This document shows, in pieces, positions 15,286 to 22,951 of a stretch of 43,577 nucleotides of DNA. The notes below the pieces were generated by a model. That model was given only the letters and a program-made list of their open reading frames with translations. It had not been told where the DNA came from and ran no database searches. This stretch comes from a virus. The stretch is from the IMG/VR virus record IMGVR_UViG_3300037502_003856, positions 1-43,577 of that record; one strand, given 5' to 3'. Position 1 is the first letter of the stretch. Each line of letters starts with the position of its first letter. Made by a program: the position numbers and the translations under genes.

Positions 15286-17285
15286 TGACCACCAGCGTGA
15301 TATCACCCTTGGCCTTGACAGCCGGTGCGGGACTGTATGCCAACACCGGCCTCACCATCAACACGGTGTTTTCTACCAACATCACTGCCTACAACACCAC
15401 GCCCTTCATGGCCAACCTACTGGCGGCCATGGATGATGCCCACAACCAACCCGGAGTGGACATCACTGATGCTGTTATGGCCAACCTCATGAGCATAGGG
15501 GCCAATGTTTCGGGCAACTACTGTCCGGCTCTGGGCGACAGCGTGCCCAGCAATGTCTCTATACCCATAGGCACATCGGGTTACTGGGGAGACAGCAGCA
15601 TAGATTCTCCGTTTGGTCTCACTGGTTCCTTGGTCAAAGCAGCCAATGAATACCTTGGTCTGGGCAATTACAGCGTGTTCTGTCAGGCCTTTGCCACGGC
15701 CGATGCCTATGTCACAGTGACCAACCAGATCATATTCAGCGCCGACAATGCCAACACCTATCTGGGTCCCACCTTCCGCAACATGGATGATCTCATCACC
15801 GGCGATATCGCGCGGGTGAATCTAGCCACGGATGCCTGGGGGCAAGATCTACAGGCCCTGGGCAGACTCATTGATTTCAACAATCTCGGTCAGTTTGGAA
15901 CCCCAGCTGGTTTGTTGCAACAATTGAGCCGAGTGGGCAACATCATCAACGGTACCCTGCCTGCTGTACGCAATGCGCTGTTTGAGGAAGGTCTCACTGA
16001 TCGCGATATCTCGGATCTGGTCAACAACAACATCGTGGGCCTGTTCAATCCCACGGGCCTCAGCCAGCGAGATTTTGACCGACTGCAAAAGCGAGCCTAT
16101 CCCGCACTGTGCACCATCACTGGCACCAATCTCACTGATGTGCTGACTATCTTGGGCATCACCACGCCCAACATCAACAGCATGTGTGAGCTGTTGGATC
16201 CGCGCCGTATATTCCCCAACAGTTACACCAGCCTCACCATGCCGACTCCTGCGGGCGATGTGCTGATCTACAGCGACAGCGGCAATGTCAATGACATCAT
16301 AGCCGACACCTTGGATGCGGCTTTGGTAGTCCCGGGTGGGTGTGAAAATCTCGCCAAGATCATCCCACCCGATCTCGCAGCGGCCAACCGTGCCTTGCAG
16401 CTGGCTTTTGGACAGATCAAAAATATCTCGGCCGTGACCCTGCCCGAACTGGCACAGGCCGTGATAAACCTCAATACCATGCGAGATCTAGATCTCATAG
16501 CCAATGTCGCTACTCCCATACCCACTTCGGCCCAATCATTCTATGCCAACACTCTGGCCACTGGCAGTGGACCCTTGGGATCCATCTTGCTCACAGATGT
16601 GCTGGGCACACCCACGGGCATAGGCGTCAACGAATACCTGGAACCAGTCAACGATATCATCGCCGCCAGTGTCACTGCTGGCACACTCAACAACCTCGGC
16701 ACAATTTACAGCCGCATGGTCAGCCTGTTCGCGGGCACCTATGGTACTCCACCCACCATCACCATACCCGCGGGTGCCGGCGCCGGCAGTTATACCACCT
16801 ACAGCAATGCCTTGCAGGCCCTGATCACCGCGGCCGATGCTGAAATCGGCACGGTGATCACAGCGCTGGGCACCGACGCCACCACGCTCAATGCCAACTG
16901 GACGGCCATGGCCCAACATCTCGAGCAAGAACTGGTGCTGCAGAGCCGCGCCGGCATCAATTTCGACACAGATCCTGGCCTTGGACAGACCGAAATCACC
17001 AGTTTCGTGACCAATCTCACTGCCTATGGCGTCAACACACAGCAGGGCATGAGCGCGCAGTATCTCCAGAGCGTGGCCAACGTCGCCACACAGGCCGGAC
17101 AGGCCATCATAGCCACCATGCGCGAGGGACGCAACAACGTGCTCATGGATCTAGCTACCATAGGGCATGACAACGCAGTGCCAGACACGCCCAGCGTGCC
17201 CCTGCCCCAGGCCGATCTGGGCGATGCTACCTATACTCCGGCCCAGGCCAGAGCGTTGGTACAAGCGCGTCTCAGCCCCGGTTGA
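15285..17285 (+). CDS. large virion structural protein (tail/baseplate region, putative)
   Basis: 666 residues, ATG overlapping the PAAR stop. The protein is rich in Asn, Thr, Ala, Leu and Gly, with no signal peptide or enzymatic motif. It contains sections such as NMDDLITGDIARVNLATDAW and SMCELLDPRRIFPNSYTSL that I associate with a large conserved structural protein of T4-like marine phages. Residues around 540-640 are helical and Ala-rich. Position directly after the PAAR tip and before a promoter and ligase supports a tail or baseplate-associated role. Its stop TGA forms part of the -35 hexamer of the ligase promoter. Confidence 0.7.
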   Translation: MTTSVISPLALTAGAGLYANTGLTINTVFSTNITAYNTTPFMANLLAAMDDAHNQPGVDITDAVMANLMSIGANVSGNYCPALGDSVPSNVSIPIGTSGYWGDSSIDSPFGLTGSLVKAANEYLGLGNYSVFCQAFATADAYVTVTNQIIFSADNANTYLGPTFRNMDDLITGDIARVNLATDAWGQDLQALGRLIDFNNLGQFGTPAGLLQQLSRVGNIINGTLPAVRNALFEEGLTDRDISDLVNNNIVGLFNPTGLSQRDFDRLQKRAYPALCTITGTNLTDVLTILGITTPNINSMCELLDPRRIFPNSYTSLTMPTPAGDVLIYSDSGNVNDIIADTLDAALVVPGGCENLAKIIPPDLAAANRALQLAFGQIKNISAVTLPELAQAVINLNTMRDLDLIANVATPIPTSAQSFYANTLATGSGPLGSILLTDVLGTPTGIGVNEYLEPVNDIIAASVTAGTLNNLGTIYSRMVSLFAGTYGTPPTITIPAGAGAGSYTTYSNALQALITAADAEIGTVITALGTDATTLNANWTAMAQHLEQELVLQSRAGINFDTDPGLGQTEITSFVTNLTAYGVNTQQGMSAQYLQSVANVATQAGQAIIATMREGRNNVLMDLATIGHDNAVPDTPSVPLPQADLGDATYTPAQARALVQARLSPG

Positions 17286-17310
17286 CCAATAAAGATCATT
17301 TTGCTATAAT
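17282..17310 (+). promoter_or_regulatory. sigma70-like promoter for the DNA ligase operon
   Basis: TTGACC (17282-17287, containing the upstream stop TGA), 17-bp spacer, perfect TATAAT (17305-17310). Leader of about 28 nt with AAGGGG before the ATG. Confidence 0.85.
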
Positions 17311-17344
17311 ATGGGTATAGTGAAAACAAAGATCAAGGGGCAAA

Positions 17345-18745
17345 ATGATGGTATCTACAACAGCTATAGATTTCGTTAGCCAAGCAGACAAGTTCCAGGG
17401 CATCACAGTGGCAGCAGATTGGATACGGGATCTCGAAAGCTCAGACAGCCGGTTGCACAAGGAAGCCGTGATCGAAAAAGCGCTGACAGCGGCCCGATTG
17501 GGCAGCGCCAACGCCCAGTGTTTCTTGTTCAATTGCTATCTGGCCTACAACCCATTTTTCGTTTATCATGTGCGCCAAGTGCCCGAAAGCACAGGCTTGG
17601 AAAATCGCGCCAATCCTTGGCCCAGATTCTGGGCCTTGTGTGAGAGCCTGCGCACCCGTAGTGTCACTGGTGGCAAAGCACACGCGGCCATACAACAGGT
17701 CATGCAAGAATTTGACAGCACCGAGTGGAATGGCATGTGCCGCAGGGTCCTGATCAAAGATCTGCGCTGTGGCATCTCGGAAAAAACGCTGAACAAGGTC
17801 CTGAGCCGCAGTGAATATCGCATCCCAGTGTTTACTTGCCAGCTGGCGCAGGACAGCTCGGATCGCGCAGATCGGCTGCAAGGCGTCAAGCGACTGGAAG
17901 TAAAACTGGATGGTGTGCGCGTGCTGGCCGTTATCACTGGCGACAGCGTCACACTGTACAGCCGCAGTGGCAAACCATTTGACAATTTCAGTGACGTCGA
18001 ATACGACATCGAACAGATATTGCCCAAGTTACGCGACTGCCTGGACTTTCCCTTGGGTCAGAATTTTGTGCTGGACGGTGAGATCGTGGGCGAGAGTTTC
18101 CAGAAACTCATGCGCCAGGCTCATCGCAAAACCGATGCTGACACCACAGGCATGGTGTATCATGTGTTTGATGTGATCCCACTGCAGGCCTTTGAATCTG
18201 GACGCTATGGTTCGAGCCAGAGCGAGCGTCTGGCTCAGTTAGACCGATGCCGGGATCTCATGCGCACCACCAATACCCTGCGCATCATGCCCGGTGAGAC
18301 TCGTGACCTCAGCACAGCCCAGGGACAGCAGTATCTCACTGAATTTTTTGAAGCCGCTGTGAGCCAAGGCTACGAGGGCATCATGATCAAAGATCCCACA
18401 GCGCCCTATGAGTGCAAGCGTACCAGCAGTTGGTTGAAATGGAAACCCACTATCACTGTGGATCTCACCATAGTGGGTTTTGAGCAAGGTACCGGTCGCA
18501 ATGCGGACCGGTTGGGTGCTATAATCTGCGAAGGAGTGGACGATGGACGTAATATTCGGGTCAATGTTGGCAGTGGCTTTGGTGATAGCGATCGTGATGA
18601 GTATTGGACCAATCGGGATCAGCTACTTGGTAGGATTGTGGAAGTGCAAGCCGACACAGTCTCACAAAACCAAGACGGATCCTACAGCCTGAGGTTCCCG
18701 CGTTTTGTGAGATTCCGTGGCTTTGAGCCAGGAGAGAAATTATGA
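17345..18745 (+). CDS. ATP-dependent DNA ligase (T4 gp30-like)
   Basis: 466 residues; ATG 17345 or the adjacent ATG 17348, both behind AAGGGG. Covalent nucleotidyltransferase motifs: motif I VKLDGVR with the adenylated Lys187, motif III DGEIVGESF, motif IV YEGIMIKDP, motif V SWLKWKP. The N-terminal 180 residues match the helical DNA-binding domain position of T4 ligase (KDLRCGISEKTLNKV resembles the conserved D-L-R-x-G motif). Seals nicks during phage replication and recombination. It is first in an operon behind a strong host-type promoter, so expressed early. The stop TGA overlaps the next ATG. Confidence 0.96.
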   Translation: MMVSTTAIDFVSQADKFQGITVAADWIRDLESSDSRLHKEAVIEKALTAARLGSANAQCFLFNCYLAYNPFFVYHVRQVPESTGLENRANPWPRFWALCESLRTRSVTGGKAHAAIQQVMQEFDSTEWNGMCRRVLIKDLRCGISEKTLNKVLSRSEYRIPVFTCQLAQDSSDRADRLQGVKRLEVKLDGVRVLAVITGDSVTLYSRSGKPFDNFSDVEYDIEQILPKLRDCLDFPLGQNFVLDGEIVGESFQKLMRQAHRKTDADTTGMVYHVFDVIPLQAFESGRYGSSQSERLAQLDRCRDLMRTTNTLRIMPGETRDLSTAQGQQYLTEFFEAAVSQGYEGIMIKDPTAPYECKRTSSWLKWKPTITVDLTIVGFEQGTGRNADRLGAIICEGVDDGRNIRVNVGSGFGDSDRDEYWTNRDQLLGRIVEVQADTVSQNQDGSYSLRFPRFVRFRGFEPGEKL

Positions 18746-18879
18746 TGGAAATCCGAGCAGTACTGACCACAGTGTTTGTGCTGAATATGACAGTGGGGTT
18801 TGTTTTGGCCAACACTACCATGATGCTGATAGGTATCACAGCTGGCCTGGCCATGTTGTTGGTGGGAACGCGCCCGTGA
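18742..18879 (+). CDS. 45-residue membrane peptide
   Basis: ATG 18742 overlaps the ligase stop (ATGA) and is preceded by AGGAGA. The product has a short N-terminus followed by hydrophobic stretches (VLTTVFVLNMTVGFVLA and MMLIGITAGLAMLLVG), so one or two membrane helices. Its stop overlaps the GTG of the next small gene (GTGA). Function unknown; phage small membrane proteins of this kind may affect host membrane physiology or superinfection, but nothing here shows it. Confidence 0.55.
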   Translation: MMEIRAVLTTVFVLNMTVGFVLANTTMMLIGITAGLAMLLVGTRP

Positions 18880-19025
18880 TCAGCAGTGCCGGCATGTTTG
18901 CAAGTGCGGTGATATCGGCCGTGATCAGCTTGGCCACAGATGACTTGATGTTTTTGTTCTACAGCCTGGTGTTCTGTGCCCTGGGCATATTTTTGGAAGG
19001 ATACGAAAGTGGTCGTCGAGGATAA
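18876..19025 (+). CDS. 49-residue membrane protein
   Basis: Start GTG 18876 chosen because GTGA overlaps the previous stop; the frame is open further upstream but that portion overlaps the ligase end and the 45-residue gene. Two hydrophobic segments (GMFASAVISAVISLA and LMFLFYSLVFCALGIFL) separated by DD, and a charged C-terminus EGYESGRRG. The end overlaps the next gene start by 17 nt. Function unknown. Confidence 0.55.
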   Translation: MISSAGMFASAVISAVISLATDDLMFLFYSLVFCALGIFLEGYESGRRG

Positions 19026-19500
19026 TCCCACCGTTCTGTATTTTGCCTATGGCATGAATACCAATGCACAAGAAATGGCCCGGCGTTGTCTGGACAGCGA
19101 GCTGATAGGTGTGGGTTGGTTGGAAAACTATGCCCTGACCTTCCGGCAATTCGCTGACATCGAACCCGCGCCGGACACACGGTGCTGGGGAGTGATCTGG
19201 CGATTGAGCCCGCGTGATCTCGAAGCCCTGGATCAGCTGGAAGGTTATCCCTACCACTACACACGATTCAGCACAGTGGCTCATACCGAATCCGGCCCCG
19301 TGGCATGCTTGGTGTATCAGATGGTGTTTCAAGACTATGAATCACCGCCCAGCCAAGGTTATCTCGCCTGCATCACCGAGGGCTATGCCACACATGGAGT
19401 GCCGCAGGAGCAGTTAGAGATAGGTCACAGGTTCCGCGCCGAGCAACAGTGGTGGAATTCGGGCAACAATTTCTACATAAAGGAAGATGATTATGTCTAA
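19009..19500 (+). CDS. gamma-glutamylcyclotransferase-like (GGCT/AIG2 fold) protein
   Basis: 163 residues from GTG 19009 (RBS GGAAGGA upstream). Hallmarks of the family: VLYFAYGMNTN (normally YFAYGSN, the pyroglutamate-binding loop; here Met replaces Ser) and the catalytic Glu in LDQLEGYP (E78), followed by YHYTRFSTV. Family members cleave gamma-glutamyl amino acids or glutathione-derived peptides to 5-oxoproline. In a phage with glutaredoxin and AhpCD it could touch glutathione metabolism, but family members have diverse substrates, so the substrate is inferred only. Overlaps the following small membrane gene. Confidence 0.82.
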   Translation: MVVEDNPTVLYFAYGMNTNAQEMARRCLDSELIGVGWLENYALTFRQFADIEPAPDTRCWGVIWRLSPRDLEALDQLEGYPYHYTRFSTVAHTESGPVACLVYQMVFQDYESPPSQGYLACITEGYATHGVPQEQLEIGHRFRAEQQWWNSGNNFYIKEDDYV

Positions 19501-19750
19501 CATCCGAGGTTTCGTGACGTGGTGTGTGCGTGGCATGATACGTGAGCCCATCGCCTGGGGTTTCATGATCAATATCTTGGCATTCGTGGCCTTGATCTCC
19601 GGCTGCCCAGCACCGTGGCCCCAATACATGTCTATGTTTGGTATAACAATTTTGGTAATGTCTGTGCTTTACCATGTCATCGCGATCAGTTATATTCAGT
19701 ATCAGCGAGAGATCAACGAAACTGCTCGCGAATTACGGAGGAAGCAATGA
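19493..19750 (+). CDS. small two-helix membrane protein
   Basis: 85 residues from ATG 19493, 6 nt after AGGAAG; an upstream in-frame ATG at 19487 is too close to that site. Hydrophobic helices at about residues 20-38 (AWGFMINILAFVALISG) and 47-66 (MFGITILVMSVLYHVIAIS), then a charged C-terminal helix (YQREINETARELRRKQ). Start overlaps the upstream stop and its stop overlaps the next ATG (ATGA), so it is part of the ligase operon. Function unknown. Confidence 0.65.
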   Translation: MSNIRGFVTWCVRGMIREPIAWGFMINILAFVALISGCPAPWPQYMSMFGITILVMSVLYHVIAISYIQYQREINETARELRRKQ

Positions 19751-20586
19751 GCAACACCGAACAACATCAGGAACTCATAGACGCGCTGAAATTCACGCCG
19801 CGAGAAATAGACATCACCTTGCTGGGCTATGGCGGCGAGATCGTCATGGGTCGCATCACACCCGAGCAGTACACGTTCTGGAAAGGCCGTGAAGATTTCA
19901 CGGACTATATCTGGGATTGGGATTATCAGCTGCCCGAGGGCACTGATCCCGACATGGGGTTTGTGACCACTGGCAGCTGGCATGAATGCGACGACATAGC
20001 GCATGAGTGCAGCATGGAAATGAGCAGCTCCTGTGTGATCCGCGTCACAGAAGTAGAAAGCGGCGAGGACATCTGGGAAAACAGCGCGGACATCCAAAGC
20101 CTGCAGGATGCTGGCGTAGAAGTAGAGTGGTTCATGAACGAAGAGCGCGGGGATTTTCCCGGCCAGCATTTGTTCATAGGGCAGAGCATCGAAAAAGGTT
20201 GCTTTGGCAGCTACCGGATCCGTATCACACGGCCTTTTGATCCCACAAAATTGCGGATCAACATCAATGAAGTAGATGGCTGGTGCCTGTGCGGCAGCAT
20301 AGAATACGACGGCGAAGAACCCGAAAACCAGGGAGATTATGACACCACAGGCAAGGGATCGGAGTTCGTGTTGCACTACGAGCCAGAATCTGGGGTAGAT
20401 TACTCAGACTGGCATGACGCAGAATCTAGCCATCCTGCCTACGAGGGTTTGTACGACGTAGAGCAGGAACTAGAATACACCACGGAGCGCAGGGCTTGGT
20501 GGTTGAATGGTGCATGGAGAGATCAGGCTGGTACAGTGCTGGAATCCGTGCGACGCTGGCGTGGTCTAGACAAGCCCTCGGCGTGA
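19747..20586 (+). CDS. conserved phage protein of unknown function
   Basis: 279 residues from ATG 19747 (ATGA overlap with the previous gene); longer readings of the frame upstream are shadows. N-terminal FTPREIDITLLGYGGEIVMG is a motif I recall from conserved hypothetical proteins of marine T4-like phages. The protein is acidic and rich in Glu, Asp, Trp and Cys (for example WHECDDIAHECSMEMSSSC), soluble, mixed alpha/beta. It ends the ligase operon; its stop TGA is at the edge of an inverted repeat that contains the porin promoter. Confidence 0.65.
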   Translation: MSNTEQHQELIDALKFTPREIDITLLGYGGEIVMGRITPEQYTFWKGREDFTDYIWDWDYQLPEGTDPDMGFVTTGSWHECDDIAHECSMEMSSSCVIRVTEVESGEDIWENSADIQSLQDAGVEVEWFMNEERGDFPGQHLFIGQSIEKGCFGSYRIRITRPFDPTKLRININEVDGWCLCGSIEYDGEEPENQGDYDTTGKGSEFVLHYEPESGVDYSDWHDAESSHPAYEGLYDVEQELEYTTERRAWWLNGAWRDQAGTVLESVRRWRGLDKPSA

Positions 20587-20615
20587 TTTATCTCAGTGTT
20601 GTGACGGAGATAAAT
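20586..20615 (+). repeat. inverted repeat overlapping the porin promoter
   Basis: Perfect 9-bp arms ATTTATCTC (20586-20594) and GAGATAAAT (20607-20615) separated by 12 nt. The right arm contains most of the late-type box GATAAATA. Could be an operator, or a hairpin ending the upstream operon. Confidence 0.6.
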
Positions 20616-20616
20616 A
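20609..20616 (+). promoter_or_regulatory. late-type promoter of the porin gene
   Basis: GATAAATA, 37 nt before the porin ATG; AAGGAG ribosome-binding site at 20643-20648. Its presence ties porin expression to the phage late programme. Confidence 0.6.
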
Positions 20617-20653
20617 GTTTTTTCGGCAGTAAATCAAATCTCAAGGAGAAACA

Positions 20654-21565
20654 ATGAAAAAGCAACTCATCGCGGCGGCCTTGGCCACTGCATTTAGCGT
20701 ACCCGCCTTGGCCCAACAGGCCACGGTTTATGGCATCATTGATCAAGCATATCGGGCCACCAGTCCCGATGTTGGGGCAGGCACACAGGGCGTGGTCAGC
20801 GGCAGTTTCGCTACCAGCCGACTTGGCGTGCGTGGCACGGAAGATCTCGGTGGTGGCCTCACTGCTAGTTTCACTCTAGAAGGTGGAGTCACAGCTGGCA
20901 CGGGTGCGGTGGGCTCGGGTTCGAATCTGTTCAGCCGTGAAAGCAGCTTTACATTGGCTGGTGGCTTTGGTGCCGTGACCGTGGGTCGTACTGATACATC
21001 GGCCAGTGAAGGCATCGACACCCTGGCTGGTATCGCGAACTTTGGTAACTTCTCGTTTGTCAGCGGCGTAGAGTATGCTGGTGATCGCGAGAACACCGTG
21101 CGTTACACCACGCCAACCATCGCTGGGTTCACTGCCCAGATCGGTGAGAGCGCAGAAGGCGCCCAAGGTTCACGGCTCCGCAGTGGCAGCGTGACTTTCG
21201 CACAGGGCAATCTGAACCTGGGCGTGGGCTACGACGAGACGCGCGAAGGTGACACCTACACCGCAGCAGGTGGTCGTTATGATTTTGGTTTCGCTGCTGT
21301 GGGTGCCATGGCTGGACAGCGTGACGCCGCTGGTGTCAAGACCGATGTTCAGGCCTACACCGCTCGTGTGCCGCTGCCTGCAGGCCTGGCAGCTCTGGGC
21401 AGCTATCGCATCACTGAAGTTGGCACCACCAAGACCACAGTGGCCGCGGCTGGCATCAGCAAGGCTCTCAGCAAGCGCACCCAGATCGTGGCTGTGTATC
21501 AGGACACTGACAAGGGCGCAGCAGCTGGTAGTTTTGCCCAGGTTGGTTTGGTACACTCGTTCTAA
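20654..21565 (+). CDS. outer-membrane porin (Gram-negative betaproteobacterial type)
   Basis: 303 residues. Sec signal peptide MKKQLIAAALATAFSVPALA with predicted cleavage after ALA (residue 20). Mature start QQATVYGIIDQAY and the motifs TSRLGVRGTEDLGGGLTASF and FGAVTVGRTDTS are typical of Burkholderiales-type general porins. Alternating beta-strand pattern throughout, and a C-terminal Phe (GLVHSF) as required for BamA recognition. Somewhat shorter than usual for the family (commonly 330-400), probably in loops. Own late-type promoter, strong RBS and intrinsic terminator. Possible roles: masking or replacing the receptor for superinfecting phages, as known for prophage-encoded porins such as Lc/NmpC, or altering nutrient influx. 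Host DNA contamination is unlikely given the phage signals on both sides. Confidence 0.93.
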   Translation: MKKQLIAAALATAFSVPALAQQATVYGIIDQAYRATSPDVGAGTQGVVSGSFATSRLGVRGTEDLGGGLTASFTLEGGVTAGTGAVGSGSNLFSRESSFTLAGGFGAVTVGRTDTSASEGIDTLAGIANFGNFSFVSGVEYAGDRENTVRYTTPTIAGFTAQIGESAEGAQGSRLRSGSVTFAQGNLNLGVGYDETREGDTYTAAGGRYDFGFAAVGAMAGQRDAAGVKTDVQAYTARVPLPAGLAALGSYRITEVGTTKTTVAAAGISKALSKRTQIVAVYQDTDKGAAAGSFAQVGLVHSF

Positions 21566-21585
21566 ATTCGCCCAGCGCGGATCCC

Positions 21586-21610
21586 AAGGCACCTCCGGGT
21601 GCCTTTTTTG
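21586..21610 (+). terminator. intrinsic terminator of the porin unit
   Basis: Stem AAGGCACC / GGTGCCTT with a 4-nt loop followed by six T. Strong rho-independent terminator 20 nt after the porin stop. Confidence 0.9.
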
Positions 21611-21659
21611 TTCCTATTGCCGCCATAGGAACAAAGTAATAAAAATCACGAAAAAATAG

Positions 21660-21688
21660 TTGACTGCTATGATATATACTCGTACAAT
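21660..21688 (+). promoter_or_regulatory. sigma70-like promoter for the ahpC-ahpD operon
   Basis: TTGACT (21660-21665), 17-bp spacer, TACAAT (21683-21688). Leader of about 31 nt with GAGGA before ATG 21726. The 50 bp upstream are A/T-rich and follow the porin terminator. Confidence 0.78.
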
Positions 21689-21725
21689 CACTGAGCAGTA
21701 ACAAAATCATCCGAGGAATATCAAC

Positions 21726-21833
21726 ATGAGCTATCGTGAACGTTTTGAATATCTCAGGACCTATCACTGTCCCAGTTGCCGGAGTTCCGGACCGGGCACA
21801 GTCAACTCTTCAACACCAAAGGAAACAGCATGA
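21726..21833 (+). CDS. 35-residue peptide with CPSC motif
   Basis: Complete small ORF (MSYRERFEYLRTYHCPSCRS and 15 further residues), first gene after a sigma70-like promoter with a GAGGA ribosome-binding site. Its stop overlaps the ahpC ATG (ATGA), so translation is coupled. The single C-x-x-C with a preceding His could bind metal or act as a thiol pair; it might also be merely a leader peptide for ahpC. No family recognised. Confidence 0.55.
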   Translation: MSYRERFEYLRTYHCPSCRSSGPGTVNSSTPKETA

Positions 21834-22366
21834 AAACAGTAGGAGATCGAGTAGAAAGTTTTGCCATCACCGGCATCAACCCCGGTCGAGATGATTTTTT
21901 CACCATTGACGAAAAGAGCTTTGCAGGCAAGTGGAAGGTCATCGTTTATTATCCCAAGGACTTCACCTTTGTTTGCCCCACAGAGATCGTGGCCTATGAC
22001 CGATTGTTCCAAGACTTCGCGGACCGCGATGCTGTGTTGCTCACAGGCTCCACAGACAATGAGTTCTGCAAACTGGGTTGGCAGGCCGCACACGAAGATC
22101 TGAAAAAGATCCGGCACATCCAGTTCGCCGACACAGCTCGTGACGAGCGCAGCCTCATCGATCAGCTGGGCGTGTTCTATGCTCCCGCAGGCGCTGCCTT
22201 GCGTGCCACGTTCATCGTTGATCCCGACAATGTGATCCAGCATGTCACTGTCAACAACCTCAACGTGGGTCGCAGCCCCGAAGAGACTCTGCGTGTGTTG
22301 GATGCGCTGCAGACCGGCGAGCTGTGCCCTTGCAATCGCACCATTGGTGGGGAGACGCTGTCGTGA
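21830..22366 (+). CDS. ahpC: AhpC-type peroxiredoxin
   Basis: 178 residues from ATG 21830; the longer upstream reading overlaps the small CPSC gene in another frame and is not needed. Peroxidatic Cys49 in FTFVCPTEI with the conserved Pro and Thr of the active site; resolving cysteines at the C-terminus (ELCPCNR, C166 and C168). The C-terminal CPC pattern is that of AhpC proteins reduced by AhpD, which follows directly. Function: reduction of H2O2, organic hydroperoxides or peroxynitrite. Early-type promoter suggests defence against oxidative stress during infection. Confidence 0.96.
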   Translation: MKTVGDRVESFAITGINPGRDDFFTIDEKSFAGKWKVIVYYPKDFTFVCPTEIVAYDRLFQDFADRDAVLLTGSTDNEFCKLGWQAAHEDLKKIRHIQFADTARDERSLIDQLGVFYAPAGAALRATFIVDPDNVIQHVTVNNLNVGRSPEETLRVLDALQTGELCPCNRTIGGETLS

Positions 22367-22878
22367 CTGCGTGGGTAGATCAACTCAAAGAAGCCATCCC
22401 AGACTATGCCAAGGACACACGTCTGAACATCGACGCCGTGATCCGGCGCAGCACACTGGGCGAAGCACAGGCCGAAGCCTGTGCCCTGGCCGCGGTGTTT
22501 GCCACAGGCAACACCAAACTGTGGACCTGGATACAGAGCCAGGTGCAGGACCAGAAGGAGGCCGAAGCGGCCATCACAGCAGCTTCACTCATGGCCATGA
22601 ACAATGTATGGTATCCCTATATCGAGATGGCGGATGACGCCAACTTGTCCGGCTTGCCAGCACAACTACGCATGAATGCCATAGCCACGCATGGTGGTAC
22701 CACCAAGGCTCTGTTTGAAGCCTATAGCCTGGCTGCCAGCATCGTGGGCAAATGCCATTTTTGTGTGAAAGCGCACTATGAAACGCTGAAGAAGGAAGGC
22801 TACACAGTGGAGCAACTGCGAGACATAGGTCGCATCGCTGCTGTGATGGCTGCAGTGAGCCGAGTAATGACCAACTAA
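22363..22878 (+). CDS. ahpD: AhpD-type alkylhydroperoxidase reductase
   Basis: 171 residues from GTG 22363 (GTGA overlap with the ahpC stop; GGGGAG upstream). Active-site residues correspond closely to M. tuberculosis AhpD: E119 (LFEAYSLA), C131-H-F-C134 and H138 (KCHFCVKAH). Helical AhpD fold; transfers reducing equivalents to AhpC through the CxxC. The strict coupling with ahpC indicates a functional two-component peroxidase pair. Followed by a perfect 9-bp hairpin. Confidence 0.95.
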   Translation: MTAWVDQLKEAIPDYAKDTRLNIDAVIRRSTLGEAQAEACALAAVFATGNTKLWTWIQSQVQDQKEAEAAITAASLMAMNNVWYPYIEMADDANLSGLPAQLRMNAIATHGGTTKALFEAYSLAASIVGKCHFCVKAHYETLKKEGYTVEQLRDIGRIAAVMAAVSRVMTN

Positions 22879-22885
22879 TGTCCGG

Positions 22886-22909
22886 GATGCCCGCAGCATT
22901 GCGGGCATC
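22886..22909 (+). terminator. hairpin after ahpD (terminator-like without U tract)
   Basis: Perfect stem GATGCCCGC / GCGGGCATC with a 6-nt loop. It is not followed by a T run, so it may be a processing or stabilising hairpin rather than an efficient intrinsic terminator. Confidence 0.55.
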
Positions 22910-22916
22910 ATCGCAC

Positions 22917-22945
22917 TTGACAAGCATCGTTGACACCTGTACAAT
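22917..22945 (+). promoter_or_regulatory. sigma70-like promoter giving a leaderless mRNA
   Basis: TTGACA (22917-22922), 17-bp spacer, TACAAT (22940-22945). The in-frame ATG at 22946 directly abuts the -10 box, so the usable start is ATG 22952, 7 nt after the -10 box, exactly where transcription should begin. Confidence 0.78.
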
Positions 22946-22951
22946 ATGGCG

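Noticed and set aside
18210-18222. GGTTCGAGCC, resembling a tRNA T-loop
   Set aside because: Within the DNA ligase gene, with no cloverleaf context.
19702-20376. Minus-strand open frame of 224 codons
   Set aside because: Opposite a well-coupled sense gene (ATGA overlap) with no independent start signals.
20925-20945. GGTTCGAATC, resembling a tRNA T-loop
   Set aside because: Inside the porin coding sequence, with no acceptor or anticodon stem around it. No tRNA gene was found in the window.
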